DNA of 64,000 nt from Actinomadura madurae (lineage in GTDB: Bacteria; Actinomycetota; Actinomycetes; Streptosporangiales; Streptosporangiaceae), in NCBI RefSeq assembly GCF_900115095.1, contig NZ_FOVH01000012.1, positions 159,306 through 223,305 of the forward strand, written 5' to 3'. Below the pieces are notes generated by a model. That model was not told the DNA's origin. It made no database searches and worked only from the letters and a program-made list of their open reading frames with translations. Of this stretch, positions 49,057 to 56,333 are shown piece after piece (position 1 is the first letter of the stretch; each line of letters opens with the position of its first letter). The position numbers and the translations under genes were made by a program.

Positions 49057-49815
49057 TCAGGACAGCACGTCGAGCACGGTCTCCGCGGGCCCCGCCAGCA
49101 CGAACTCGCTGACCTGGGTGAGGTGCCGGCGCCAGTGGGCGACGGCCTTGTCGACGTCCTTCTGCCTGATCAGGTCGACGACCTTGGCGTGCGCCTTCTG
49201 CACCAGCTGGACCGAGGGCCCGGCGTTCGCGCTGTCGCGGTTGGCGTTGATGACCGACTGGTTGTGCTGTTCGATGATGGCGTAGAGCATGTCGAGCAGC
49301 ACGATCATGGTCTGGTTGCCGGACAGCTCCATCAGCAGCCGGTGGAACTGCAGGTCGGCCTGCTCGGAGAACGCGATGGGATCTTCCAGCAGCTGCTCTC
49401 CCTGGGCGAGTGCCTTGCCGAGGGTCTTCAGGTCCGCCGCGGAGCGCCTGCGGGCAAGGAACTCGACGCCGCTGGCCTCCAGCGCGGTACGCGCGGCGTA
49501 CACGTCGGCCAGCGTGGTGCCGCGGTACTGCAGCAGGGTCCCGGCGTAACGGCCCGCTGTCCTGGGGTCGGGGACCAGCACGTGTGCTCCGCCGCGGGCA
49601 CCACGGCGGATCTGGATGATCTGCTCGGACTCCAGGATGCGGAAGGCTTCGCGCAGGGTGGGCCGGGAAACGCCGAACTGCTGCATCAGGGTGTTCTCCG
49701 AGGGGAGCCCGTCGCCCTCTTTGAGCTCGCCGGTGACGATCTGCCGCCGCAACTGCGCGGCCACCATCTCGCCGGCCTTCGGCACCCGTACGGTGGTGGG
49801 CCTGATCCCGGCCAC
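49057..49815 (-). CDS. FadR-like GntR regulator with FCD domain
   Basis: A 252-residue regulator. The winged helix contains LPSENTLMQQFGVSRPTLRE and ILESEQIIQIRRGARGGAHV, and the FCD domain includes ADLQFHRLLMELSGNQTMIV. The FH-x-x-L-x-x-xSGN motif is the classical FCD metal/ligand helix. It strongly resembles the regulator at 7.1 kb in the HTH. GTG 49815 is preceded by a GGAAGGGGAA-type ribosome site. ATTATC lies 28 bases upstream and may be a -10 (GATAAT on the sense strand) or half an operator. Its target is unknown; the fused ACAD converges on it. Confidence 0.92.
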   Translation of the reverse strand: MAGIRPTTVRVPKAGEMVAAQLRRQIVTGELKEGDGLPSENTLMQQFGVSRPTLREAFRILESEQIIQIRRGARGGAHVLVPDPRTAGRYAGTLLQYRGTTLADVYAARTALEASGVEFLARRRSAADLKTLGKALAQGEQLLEDPIAFSEQADLQFHRLLMELSGNQTMIVLLDMLYAIIEQHNQSVINANRDSANAGPSVQLVQKAHAKVVDLIRQKDVDKAVAHWRRHLTQVSEFVLAGPAETVLDVLS

Positions 49816-49992
49816 GACTTCCCCTTCCGGATGATGAACGCGATTATCCTACTTGCCGCGTGCGACCGTAGGGGCGCGGTCGAATCCTGTTGTTCAGATC
49901 ACTCATTCACCGCATTCGCCTGGGCGGCTCGTGGGTGGTCAGCCCGCTTCCCGCACCGCCACACCATGCTGTACGGCGAGCGTGCCCTGATT

Positions 49993-50592
49993 TCAGCGCG
50001 GCTCGGCGCCGAGTGCGCGGAAGACGAAGTCCGTCACCAGTTCGGCGGCCTTCGTGGCGCTCATCGTGGTCGGACGGGACATCCGGTCGGTGAAGGCTCC
50101 GCTGACGACGGCCAGGATCAGCCTGGCGTCGGTCTCGGGTTCGGCCGCGGGGAAGGATCCGTCCGCGTGGCCCTCACGCAGGATCTGGGCGATGGTCGCC
50201 TTGTGCTCCGCCATCACCCGCGCGTGTTCGGCCGGGTAGCCTTCGGCGCGCACGACTTCGGGGGAGTTCAGCAGCGTGACGCGCCGGCGACGCCCGGAGT
50301 GCGCGGTGAGTTCGAGGAAGCCGCGGATCCAGGTCTGCATGGCCTCGCGCGGCGAGCCTGCCGCGGCCGTCGCGGCGCGCAGCTCGGCGTCCACGCGTTC
50401 GCCGTCCTGGCGGTACAGCGCCAGGAGCAGGCTGTCCTTGGACTCGAAGTGGCGGTAGAAGGCACGTGTGGACAGGCCCGCGGCCGTCAGGATGTCCGTG
50501 ACCGAGATGCCGCCGGGGCGTGCGGCCAGGCACCGGTAGGCCGCGTCGACGATCCTCGCGCGTTCCGAGGCCTCCGCCTCCACGGCCGTCAC
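49993..50592 (-). CDS. TetR-family regulator
   Basis: A 199-residue TetR protein. HTH GISVTDILTAAGLSTRAFYR is followed by HFESKDSLLLALYRQDGERV, and the C-terminal helical domain has RVTLLNSPEVVRAEGYPAEH and LILAVVSGAFTDRMSRP. The length is typical. The start is GTG at 50592, with a weak ribosome site; a second GTG three codons later is equally possible. It is on the same strand as the neighbouring GntR and F420-enzyme genes but is separated from each by more than 150 bases, so it is probably transcribed alone. No palindrome was found directly upstream. Confidence 0.9.
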   Translation of the reverse strand: MTAVEAEASERARIVDAAYRCLAARPGGISVTDILTAAGLSTRAFYRHFESKDSLLLALYRQDGERVDAELRAATAAAGSPREAMQTWIRGFLELTAHSGRRRRVTLLNSPEVVRAEGYPAEHARVMAEHKATIAQILREGHADGSFPAAEPETDARLILAVVSGAFTDRMSRPTTMSATKAAELVTDFVFRALGAEPR

Positions 50593-50750
50593 CCTATCTG
50601 TCTGTTCTCGTGTCCGCTGTCCGGTGGTCGACCGAGAATAGCATTCTCGCCGCCGCGATCTGGGCGGTCAGCGCAGCGCGGTATCCGGCGGTCGGAGCCG
50701 TCGTCCGGCGAGCCGGCCCGAGGGCGCGGAGGTCCCGCCATCCTCCTCCG

Positions 50751-51653
50751 TCACGACAGGTAGGTGGAGCCGAAGGCCTCGATGAACTCGAGCGTTGCGG
50801 AGCGCTCCGCGGTGGGGCAGCTGACGGTCACCCAGGTCACGCCGGCCTTCTCGATCTCGGCGAGAGATTCGCGATGGCGGTCGGCGTCGGCGTCCGGACT
50901 CTTCAGTCCTGGTGCGTGATAGGGGTGGAGGACGTCGATCTCCTCGGTACGGCCGGCCGCCACCGCCGCTTCACGGAGATCACGGATGGCCCTCGCGAGT
51001 TCGGGCACTCCCTCGAGAACGGCTGTCCGGGTGGTGGCGGCCAGCTGGGCGCTGCCACCCATGGGCATCCACCCCTGCGCGTGCAGCGCGACGCGACGGC
51101 GGCTCAGTTTCGAGTTGCCGCCCACCCAGATCGGGATCGGGTTCTGGACCGGCCGCGGCCGTGCGATCACCTCCCGGGCGTTGAAGTGCCGCCCTTGATA
51201 GCTGAACGGCTCGCCGGCCCAGTGCAGGGGAAGCGCTTCCAGCGCCTCGTCGAACAGCGCGTTGCGCTCGTCCATGTCGACCCCGAGCGCGTAGAACTCG
51301 CTCTTCTGGTAACCGGTGCCGAGGCCGAGGATCATCCGGCCGCCCGAGAGCTTGTCCAGCGTTGCGGCGGACTTGGCGAGCAGGAACGGGTTCCGGTACG
51401 GCGCCACCGCGAGGTAGGTCAGCAGCCGAATCCGCTCGGTGGCGGCGGCGGCGAAGCTCAGCGCGACGAACGGGTCGAGGCTCTGGTGCCCGCCCGTGTT
51501 GAGCCACCGGTTCCCCGGGATGGGGTGCTCGGTCGTGGAGAATCCGTCGAACCCGAACCGTTCCGCGGCCGCGGCCACCTCCGGAATGGGGCCGGCGTCC
51601 AGCATGTCCGCGTCGACGCCGCGTGTCTCGGGGTACTGGAATACGAACCGCAT
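50751..51653 (-). CDS. LLM-class F420-dependent oxidoreductase
   Basis: A 300-residue luciferase-like barrel. The N-terminus MRFVFQYPETRGVD, the TEHPIPGNRWLNTGGHQSLD segment, YRNPFLLAKSAATLDKLSGG and ILGLGTGYQKSEFYALGVDM are the usual signature of F420-using relatives of glucose-6-phosphate dehydrogenase Fgd. PIPIWVGGNSKLSRRRVA binds the cofactor phosphate region. It likely oxidises an alcohol or reduces an enone using F420. Specific substrate unknown. ATG 51653 has AGGAG 11 bases upstream. It is divergent from the TetR gene at 51.99 kb across a 336-base regulatory gap; a similar enzyme lies at 62.7 kb. Confidence 0.88.
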   Translation of the reverse strand: MRFVFQYPETRGVDADMLDAGPIPEVAAAAERFGFDGFSTTEHPIPGNRWLNTGGHQSLDPFVALSFAAAATERIRLLTYLAVAPYRNPFLLAKSAATLDKLSGGRMILGLGTGYQKSEFYALGVDMDERNALFDEALEALPLHWAGEPFSYQGRHFNAREVIARPRPVQNPIPIWVGGNSKLSRRRVALHAQGWMPMGGSAQLAATTRTAVLEGVPELARAIRDLREAAVAAGRTEEIDVLHPYHAPGLKSPDADADRHRESLAEIEKAGVTWVTVSCPTAERSATLEFIEAFGSTYLS

Positions 51654-51989
51654 CGTCGTCGCCGCTCCTGTCGCCGTGCCCCGGCCTGATCGTCCCGGGC
51701 GAACCGAATCGTTGACAATACTACGGTAACCATAACTGTAAGCCTGTTGACGTGACCTCGATGGTCAGTGGACGGGTGCGTCCGGAGAACCGCGCTGTGC
51801 GACGTTTCGGTATGCCTTACTGTATAGTGGTATGCAAGGTTGCGTTCCCGTGCAAGCTGTCCCGTTGGGTGCTCCGGTATCGGGCTCGGCAATGAGTACT
51901 GGATCGCGTGCGGTGCGGCCGGGCGCGGAGGTCAGACTGGTATGCTGCCCGGAGGTTTCGGGCGAGTGCACAGGTGACAGGGAGACGGT
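51654..51989. promoter_or_regulatory. Divergent control region with three GGTATGC copies and TACTGTA
   Basis: These 336 bases lie between an F420-enzyme gene and a TetR gene. GGTATGC occurs at 51809-51815, 51829-51835 and 51939-51945; the first two are spaced 20 bases, about two helical turns. TACTGTA (51818-51824) lies between those two. TTGACA at 51712-51717 offers a -35. No gene is supported here. Confidence 0.55.
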
Positions 51990-52799
51990 GTGCCGAAGGC
52001 TGACAGTGCTGGACCGCGGAAGCGGCGTCAGCGTGGCTCGATCAACGCCGAGGATATCCTCGCGGGCGCGTTCGAGATCGCGCGGAGCACTTCGGTCGAC
52101 GAGCTGAGCATGCCCATCCTCGCCAAGCACCTCGATGTCGGTGTCACGAGCATCTACTGGTACTTCCGCAAGAAGGAAGAACTGCTCAACGCGATGACCG
52201 ACATCGCGGTGGACAAGTACGCCCGGCTGACGCCCGAGGTCCGCGCGGACGACACGTGGCAGCACGTGCTGATCGAGCACTTCACGGCGCTGCGGGACAT
52301 CCACCGGGAGGACGAGGTCCTCTCGGACCTGATGTTCATGCGCACGTCGACCTACAGCCGCGACGCCGCGAAGAAGACCATGCAGATCATCGAGTCCGTG
52401 GTGGCGAAGCTCGTCGCGGACGGGTTCACCCCGGCCGACGCGCTCAAGGTGCACAGCGCGATCGGGGTGTACACGCGGGGCTCGATCATCCACGACCGCG
52501 TGCTGCGACTGGCCAACGCGCCCACCGTCGACCCGGCGCGGCAGCGGAAAATGACCGACTGGTCTGACATGCCGGTACTCAACCAGCTGATCGACCAGCA
52601 CGCGATCTCCGGGACGAGCGACGAGGATTTCGAGTTCGGCATCGCCGGGCTGATCGCGGGGTTCGAGGTGCTCCTCGCCGAGAGGAAGGGCGGCCGGGCC
52701 GCTTCGGCTCGCCGCCCCTCCGCCGCCCGGAGCGGGACGGCGGGGCGGGCCAAGGCGGCGACCACGCGCAAGTCCTCGGCGCGCCGGGCCGCGGGCTGA
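51990..52799 (+). CDS. TetR-family regulator with basic Ala/Arg/Lys-rich tail
   Basis: A 269-residue TetR protein. HTH: INAEDILAGAFEIARSTSVD, then SMPILAKHLDVGVTSIYWYF with RKKEELLNAM. The ligand domain ends near residue 233 (FGIAGLIAGFEVLLAERKGG). The last 36 residues are a low-complexity basic tail rich in Ala, Arg, Ser and Lys, similar in style to histone-H1 or HupB tails, which is unusual for TetR. GTG 51990 is preceded by GGGAG. The leader carries TACTGTA and three GGTATGC copies. I regard it as the most likely regulator of the TACTGTA sites by position, without direct proof. Confidence 0.88.
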   Translation: MPKADSAGPRKRRQRGSINAEDILAGAFEIARSTSVDELSMPILAKHLDVGVTSIYWYFRKKEELLNAMTDIAVDKYARLTPEVRADDTWQHVLIEHFTALRDIHREDEVLSDLMFMRTSTYSRDAAKKTMQIIESVVAKLVADGFTPADALKVHSAIGVYTRGSIIHDRVLRLANAPTVDPARQRKMTDWSDMPVLNQLIDQHAISGTSDEDFEFGIAGLIAGFEVLLAERKGGRAASARRPSAARSGTAGRAKAATTRKSSARRAAG

Positions 52800-52801
52800 C
52801 T

Positions 52802-52980
52802 CCCACCTTTTCGCGGGCCGTGTCGAGGACGGCGTAGGAGACCATCGCCGATCCGTGCTCCCGAGTCTCGCCGATCGAGCCGGGGTTCACGACGAGGGGT
52901 GCCGTGGTGTCGTTCCGCCATCGGCATGTGGGTGTGGCTCAGGAGCAGGAAGTCCTCGATGACCTGCCCGGCGTGAGCTT
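52802..52980 (-). pseudogene. Frameshifted C-terminal remnant of a metallophosphoesterase
   Basis: The reverse strand reads QVIEDFLLLSHTHMPMAE in one frame and, after a one-base shift, NDTTAPLVVNPGSIGETREH followed by GSAMVSYAVLDTAREKVG. HTH-x-P followed by VNPGS-x-G and a short beta-hairpin is the end of YfcE-like calcineurin phosphoesterases (metal-binding GHTH and NPGS). The rest of the gene is missing: a stop lies upstream in the first frame and the distal frame runs into the TetR tail. It is clearly non-functional and indicates a deletion or insertion at this edge. Confidence 0.75.
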
Positions 52981-53111
52981 GATGGTGTCAACGGCCGCGG
53001 CCTGCGGCGGGCTATATAGTTAGATTAATACTTTACATCGCAGGATACGCCTGATACCACTGTCGGAGGCGGCCGCGCCGACGCTGGATGGTGACGGGAG
53101 TTCGTTGGGGT
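52981..53111 (+). promoter_or_regulatory. AT-rich leader of the second Ltp/DUF35 operon
   Basis: An AT-rich block (TATATAGTTAGATTAATACTT, from 53013 on) is followed by GGATAC at 53043-53048 and GATACC nine bases further. The leader probably includes the promoter of the six-gene operon to its right or its first part; no exact hexamer pair is assigned. Confidence 0.4.
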
Positions 53112-54299
53112 ATGTTCCCGAAGGATGAGACGGCGGTGGTCGGCATCGGGTCGACGCCGTACTACAAGCGCGGGGCGTCCCTGCCCCAGACGAAGATCGA
53201 GATGGCGTGCAAGGCCATCCTCGCCGCGTGTGAGGATGCCGGGCTGTCGGTCGAGGACGTCGACGGGTTCGCCTACTACTCGGGCGGTTCCGATACCGCG
53301 TTGATCGCGCAGACGCTGGGGATCCCGGAGGTCAGGTTCACCGGGACGCTCACCGGTGGTGGCGGCGGCGCGGCGGGCAGCGTCGGGCTCGCGGCGGCGG
53401 CCATCACCTCGGGCCACGCGAATGTGGTCGTGTCGCTGATGACGTTGCAGCAGGTGACCGGGGCGCGGTTCGGCGCCGCGTTCGCGGGCAAGGGGGGCGG
53501 GACCTACTCCCGCCCGGTCAGCCCCGAGATGGACTTCGTCGCGCCCCATGGCCTGTTCGCGCCCGGGCAGATGTTCTCGCTGCTGGCCCGGCGGCACATG
53601 CACCGCTACGGCACGCGTCGCGAGGCGTTCGCCGAGGTCGCGATCAGCACCCGCGAGAACGCGATCAACCGGCCGACCGCGCGGTTCCGCGATCGGATCA
53701 CGCTGGACGACTATATGAGCGCGCGGATGATCTCGGATCCGTTGTGCCTGTACGACTACACACAGGAGAACGACGGCGCGGTCGCGGTCATCACCACCGC
53801 GGCCGACCGCGCGCGGGACCTGCGCAAGCCGCCGGTCTATGTGGCCGGCGCCGCGAACGGTTCCGCGGGCCGATGGGGGCAGGCCATCACGTGGATGGGC
53901 ATGCCGGATGAGTACTTCGCCTCGTCCGGGCACCGGACGGTGGCCAGGGACGTCTACGCGCGCGCGGGGGTCACCGCGGCCGACATCGACGTGGCGTTGC
54001 TCTACGACCACTTCACCCCGATGGTGGTGATGCAGCTAGAGGACTACGGGTTCTGTGGAATCGGAGAGGGCGGGCCGTTCGTGGAGAGCGGCGCGATCCG
54101 GTGGAAGACGGGGTCGATCCCGGTCAACACCCACGGCGGCAACCTCTCCGAGGCGTACATCATCGGCATGACGCACGTGAAGGAAGCGGTCGAACAACTG
54201 CGCGGTGAAGCGGTGAACCAAGTCGAGGACGCCGAGTTCGCCCTCGTCACCGGCGGCCCCGCGCCCACCCCGGTCAGCGCGCTCATCCTCAGAAAGTGA
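53112..54299 (+). CDS. SCP2-thiolase-like protein (Ltp-type, probable retro-aldolase), second copy
   Basis: A 395-residue paralogue of the protein at 2.8 kb. Shared stretches include AILAACEDAGL, VDGFAYYSG, RRHMH-x-YGTRREAFAE and GGPFVESGA. The thiolase Cys position lies within TGTLTGGGGGAAGSVGL and is again not Cys, favouring retro-aldol chemistry as in Ltp2. It begins MFPKDETAVVGIGS; an ATG at 53088 would add eight residues, but the 53112 start matches the paralogue length. The stop overlaps the DUF35 GTG (GTGA). The expected partner is the next protein, with cleavage of a beta-hydroxyacyl-CoA to a ketone or aldehyde plus acetyl- or propionyl-CoA. Confidence 0.85.
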   Translation: MFPKDETAVVGIGSTPYYKRGASLPQTKIEMACKAILAACEDAGLSVEDVDGFAYYSGGSDTALIAQTLGIPEVRFTGTLTGGGGGAAGSVGLAAAAITSGHANVVVSLMTLQQVTGARFGAAFAGKGGGTYSRPVSPEMDFVAPHGLFAPGQMFSLLARRHMHRYGTRREAFAEVAISTRENAINRPTARFRDRITLDDYMSARMISDPLCLYDYTQENDGAVAVITTAADRARDLRKPPVYVAGAANGSAGRWGQAITWMGMPDEYFASSGHRTVARDVYARAGVTAADIDVALLYDHFTPMVVMQLEDYGFCGIGEGGPFVESGAIRWKTGSIPVNTHGGNLSEAYIIGMTHVKEAVEQLRGEAVNQVEDAEFALVTGGPAPTPVSALILRK

Positions 54300-54742
54300 C
54301 GACCATGCCCCGACCCGCGGACGCTCTGCCCGCCGACTTCGCCGACATCCACCCCGACGCGTGGACCGAGCCGTTCTGGCTCGCCACCCGTGAGCACCGG
54401 CTCACCATCCCCAAGTGCACCAACTGCGACACGTTCCGCTTCCCGCCCGGCCCGTTCTGCCACGTCTGCCGCCGTCAGGAGGTCGAGCAGGTCGAGATCT
54501 CCGGCGTCGGCACCGTGTACACGTACACGGTCGTGCGGCACGCCGTCGTACCGGCCCTGGCCGGCAGCGTGCCCTACGTGATCGCGGTGCTGGAGTTCGA
54601 CGACGCGCCGGGTGTCCGCATGATCGCGAACATCGTCGAGTCCGATGTGGACGCCGTGCGCGTCGGCTCACGCGTCCAGCTCGCCTGGGACGACATCGAC
54701 GACGAGGTCACCGTGCCCCGCTTCCGGCCCGCCGCCGGCTGA
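54296..54742 (+). CDS. DUF35 zinc-ribbon/OB-fold protein, second copy
   Basis: A 148-residue DUF35 protein. The zinc ribbon uses Cys41, Cys44, Cys55 and Cys58 (CTNCDTFRFPPGPFCHVC), and the OB fold starts at VGTVYTYTVVRHAVVPALAG. It resembles the protein at 2.4 kb in helix TEPFW and in the ribbon spacing. The GTG start is buried in the Ltp stop codon; ATG at 54305 is an alternative. It should bind the acyl-CoA substrate for the Ltp-type partner. An intergenic TACAGTA element follows before ligase 4, so the ligase may have its own promoter. Confidence 0.9.
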   Translation: MTTMPRPADALPADFADIHPDAWTEPFWLATREHRLTIPKCTNCDTFRFPPGPFCHVCRRQEVEQVEISGVGTVYTYTVVRHAVVPALAGSVPYVIAVLEFDDAPGVRMIANIVESDVDAVRVGSRVQLAWDDIDDEVTVPRFRPAAG

Positions 54743-54762
54743 GCGGTACGACCCGATCAAGA

Positions 54763-54783
54763 TACAGTACATATATATTACTG
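54763..54783. promoter_or_regulatory. TACAGTA with CAGTA-N9-TACTG inverted repeat upstream of ligase 4
   Basis: TACAGTA (54763-54769) belongs to the inverted repeat CAGTA-N9-TACTG (54765-54783) in an extremely AT-rich 25-base patch, 35 bases before the ligase ATG. Matches the arm of the 31438 palindrome. Confidence 0.55.
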
Positions 54784-54817
54784 ATTAATGTGGTAAAACG
54801 CTGCTCGGGAGATGCCG

Positions 54818-56311
54818 ATGAACCTGGCGATGATCCTCGACATGGTCGCGGAAGGGATGGCGGACCGGGTCCTCCTCGGAGACCGGACCGAGGGCCTGAC
54901 CGGAGCCGCGATACGGGAGAGGGCGATCGCGGGTGCCGGCCGCCTCGCGACGGAGGGCGTCGACCGCCTGGTCTTCCTCGGCGGCAACGGGCCCGCCTTC
55001 CCCGTGGCGATGTTCGCCGCGACGCTGGCCGGTGTCCCGTTCCTGCCGGTGAACTACCGGCTGAGCGCCGAAGCGCTCGGCGACATTCTCGCCCGGCAGG
55101 ACGCCCCGCTGGTCGTCACGGACAGCCCGGAGCGGGCGCCGGGGCTGAACACGATCAGCACGAGCGAGTTCCTGGCACTGCCCGCCGCCGAGGCGCCGGC
55201 CACCGACGACCTCGACCCCGATGCCGTCGCGGTGCTGCTGATGACCAGCGGTACAACGGCCGCTCCCAAGAGTGCCGTGCTGCGACACCGGCACCTCGCC
55301 TCCTACATCTTCGGGACGGTCGAGTACGCGTCGGTGCCCGAGACCGACGCGACGCTCGTCTGCGTGCCGCCGTACCACGTCGCCGCGGTGGCGAACGCGC
55401 TGTCCAACCTCTACTCCGGGCGCCGGGTGGTCTACCTCGACGAATTCACGGCCGCCGGGTGGCTCGACACGGTGGAGGAGCAGCGGATCACGCACGCGAT
55501 GGTCGTGCCGACCATGCTCGTGCGCATCGTCGCCGAGCTCCGCGACCGTGGGCGGGCCGCGCCCACGAGCCTTCGGTCGCTGTCCTACGGTGGTGCGAAG
55601 ATCGCCGGTGAGGTGCTTTCGGAGGCCCTGACGTTCTTCCCCGCCACCGGGTTCGTCAACGCCTACGGCCTCACCGAGACCGCGTCCTCGATCGCGGTGC
55701 TCAGCCCCGAGGACCACCGCGAGGCCTGGGCCAGTGACGACCCCGCGGTGCGCTCCCGGCTCGGTTCGGTGGGCCGTGCGCTGCCGTCGGTGGAAATCGA
55801 GGTGCGCGACCTGGACGGCCGCCCCGCGGCGCCCGGTGAGGTCGGGGACATCGTCGTGCGCGGTCCGCAGGTCGCGGGGGAGTACCTGGAGGCGGGCAGC
55901 CTCGTCGACGCCGACGGCTGGTTCGCCACGCGCGATCGCGGCTACCTCGACGAGGCGGGCTTCCTCTTCGTGCGGGGCCGCGCCGACGACACGATCATCC
56001 GGGGCGGGGAGAACATCGCGCCCGCTGAGATCGAGGAGGTGCTCAGCCGCCACGAAGCGGTGCTCGAGTGCGCCGTCGCGGGAGTCCCGGACCTCGAGTG
56101 GGGGCAGCGCATCGCCGCGTTCGTGGTGCTGCGCGACGGCCACGAGACGAGTGCGGACGAGCTGCGCGAGTTCGCCCGGGCGCGGTTGCGCGGGTCGAAG
56201 ACCCCCGGCGAGGTCGTGTTCCTGGGGGAGCTGCCCACCACCGCCACCGGGAAGATCCTGCGCCGCGACCTCATCTCGATGGTGAGCGAGAAGGACACCC
56301 AGCACGCCTGA
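54818..56311 (+). CDS. AMP-forming acyl-CoA ligase (ligase 4)
   Basis: A 497-residue ANL-family ligase. LLMTSGTTAAPKSAV is at 140-154, VNAYGLTETASSI is the A5 motif, RADDTIIRGGENIAPAEIEE the hinge, and LPTTATGKILRRDLI the C-terminal catalytic Lys region. The N-terminus is short (MNLAMILDMVAEGMADRVLL). ATG 54818 is chosen over ATG 54812 because GGGAG lies six bases before it and directly abuts the first. It probably activates an acid for the enzymes of the same run: flavoprotein, crotonase and hotdog protein. The acid is unknown. Confidence 0.91.
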   Translation: MNLAMILDMVAEGMADRVLLGDRTEGLTGAAIRERAIAGAGRLATEGVDRLVFLGGNGPAFPVAMFAATLAGVPFLPVNYRLSAEALGDILARQDAPLVVTDSPERAPGLNTISTSEFLALPAAEAPATDDLDPDAVAVLLMTSGTTAAPKSAVLRHRHLASYIFGTVEYASVPETDATLVCVPPYHVAAVANALSNLYSGRRVVYLDEFTAAGWLDTVEEQRITHAMVVPTMLVRIVAELRDRGRAAPTSLRSLSYGGAKIAGEVLSEALTFFPATGFVNAYGLTETASSIAVLSPEDHREAWASDDPAVRSRLGSVGRALPSVEIEVRDLDGRPAAPGEVGDIVVRGPQVAGEYLEAGSLVDADGWFATRDRGYLDEAGFLFVRGRADDTIIRGGENIAPAEIEEVLSRHEAVLECAVAGVPDLEWGQRIAAFVVLRDGHETSADELREFARARLRGSKTPGEVVFLGELPTTATGKILRRDLISMVSEKDTQHA

Positions 56312-56333
56312 GAGGGCGAGAACGGACCCACAG

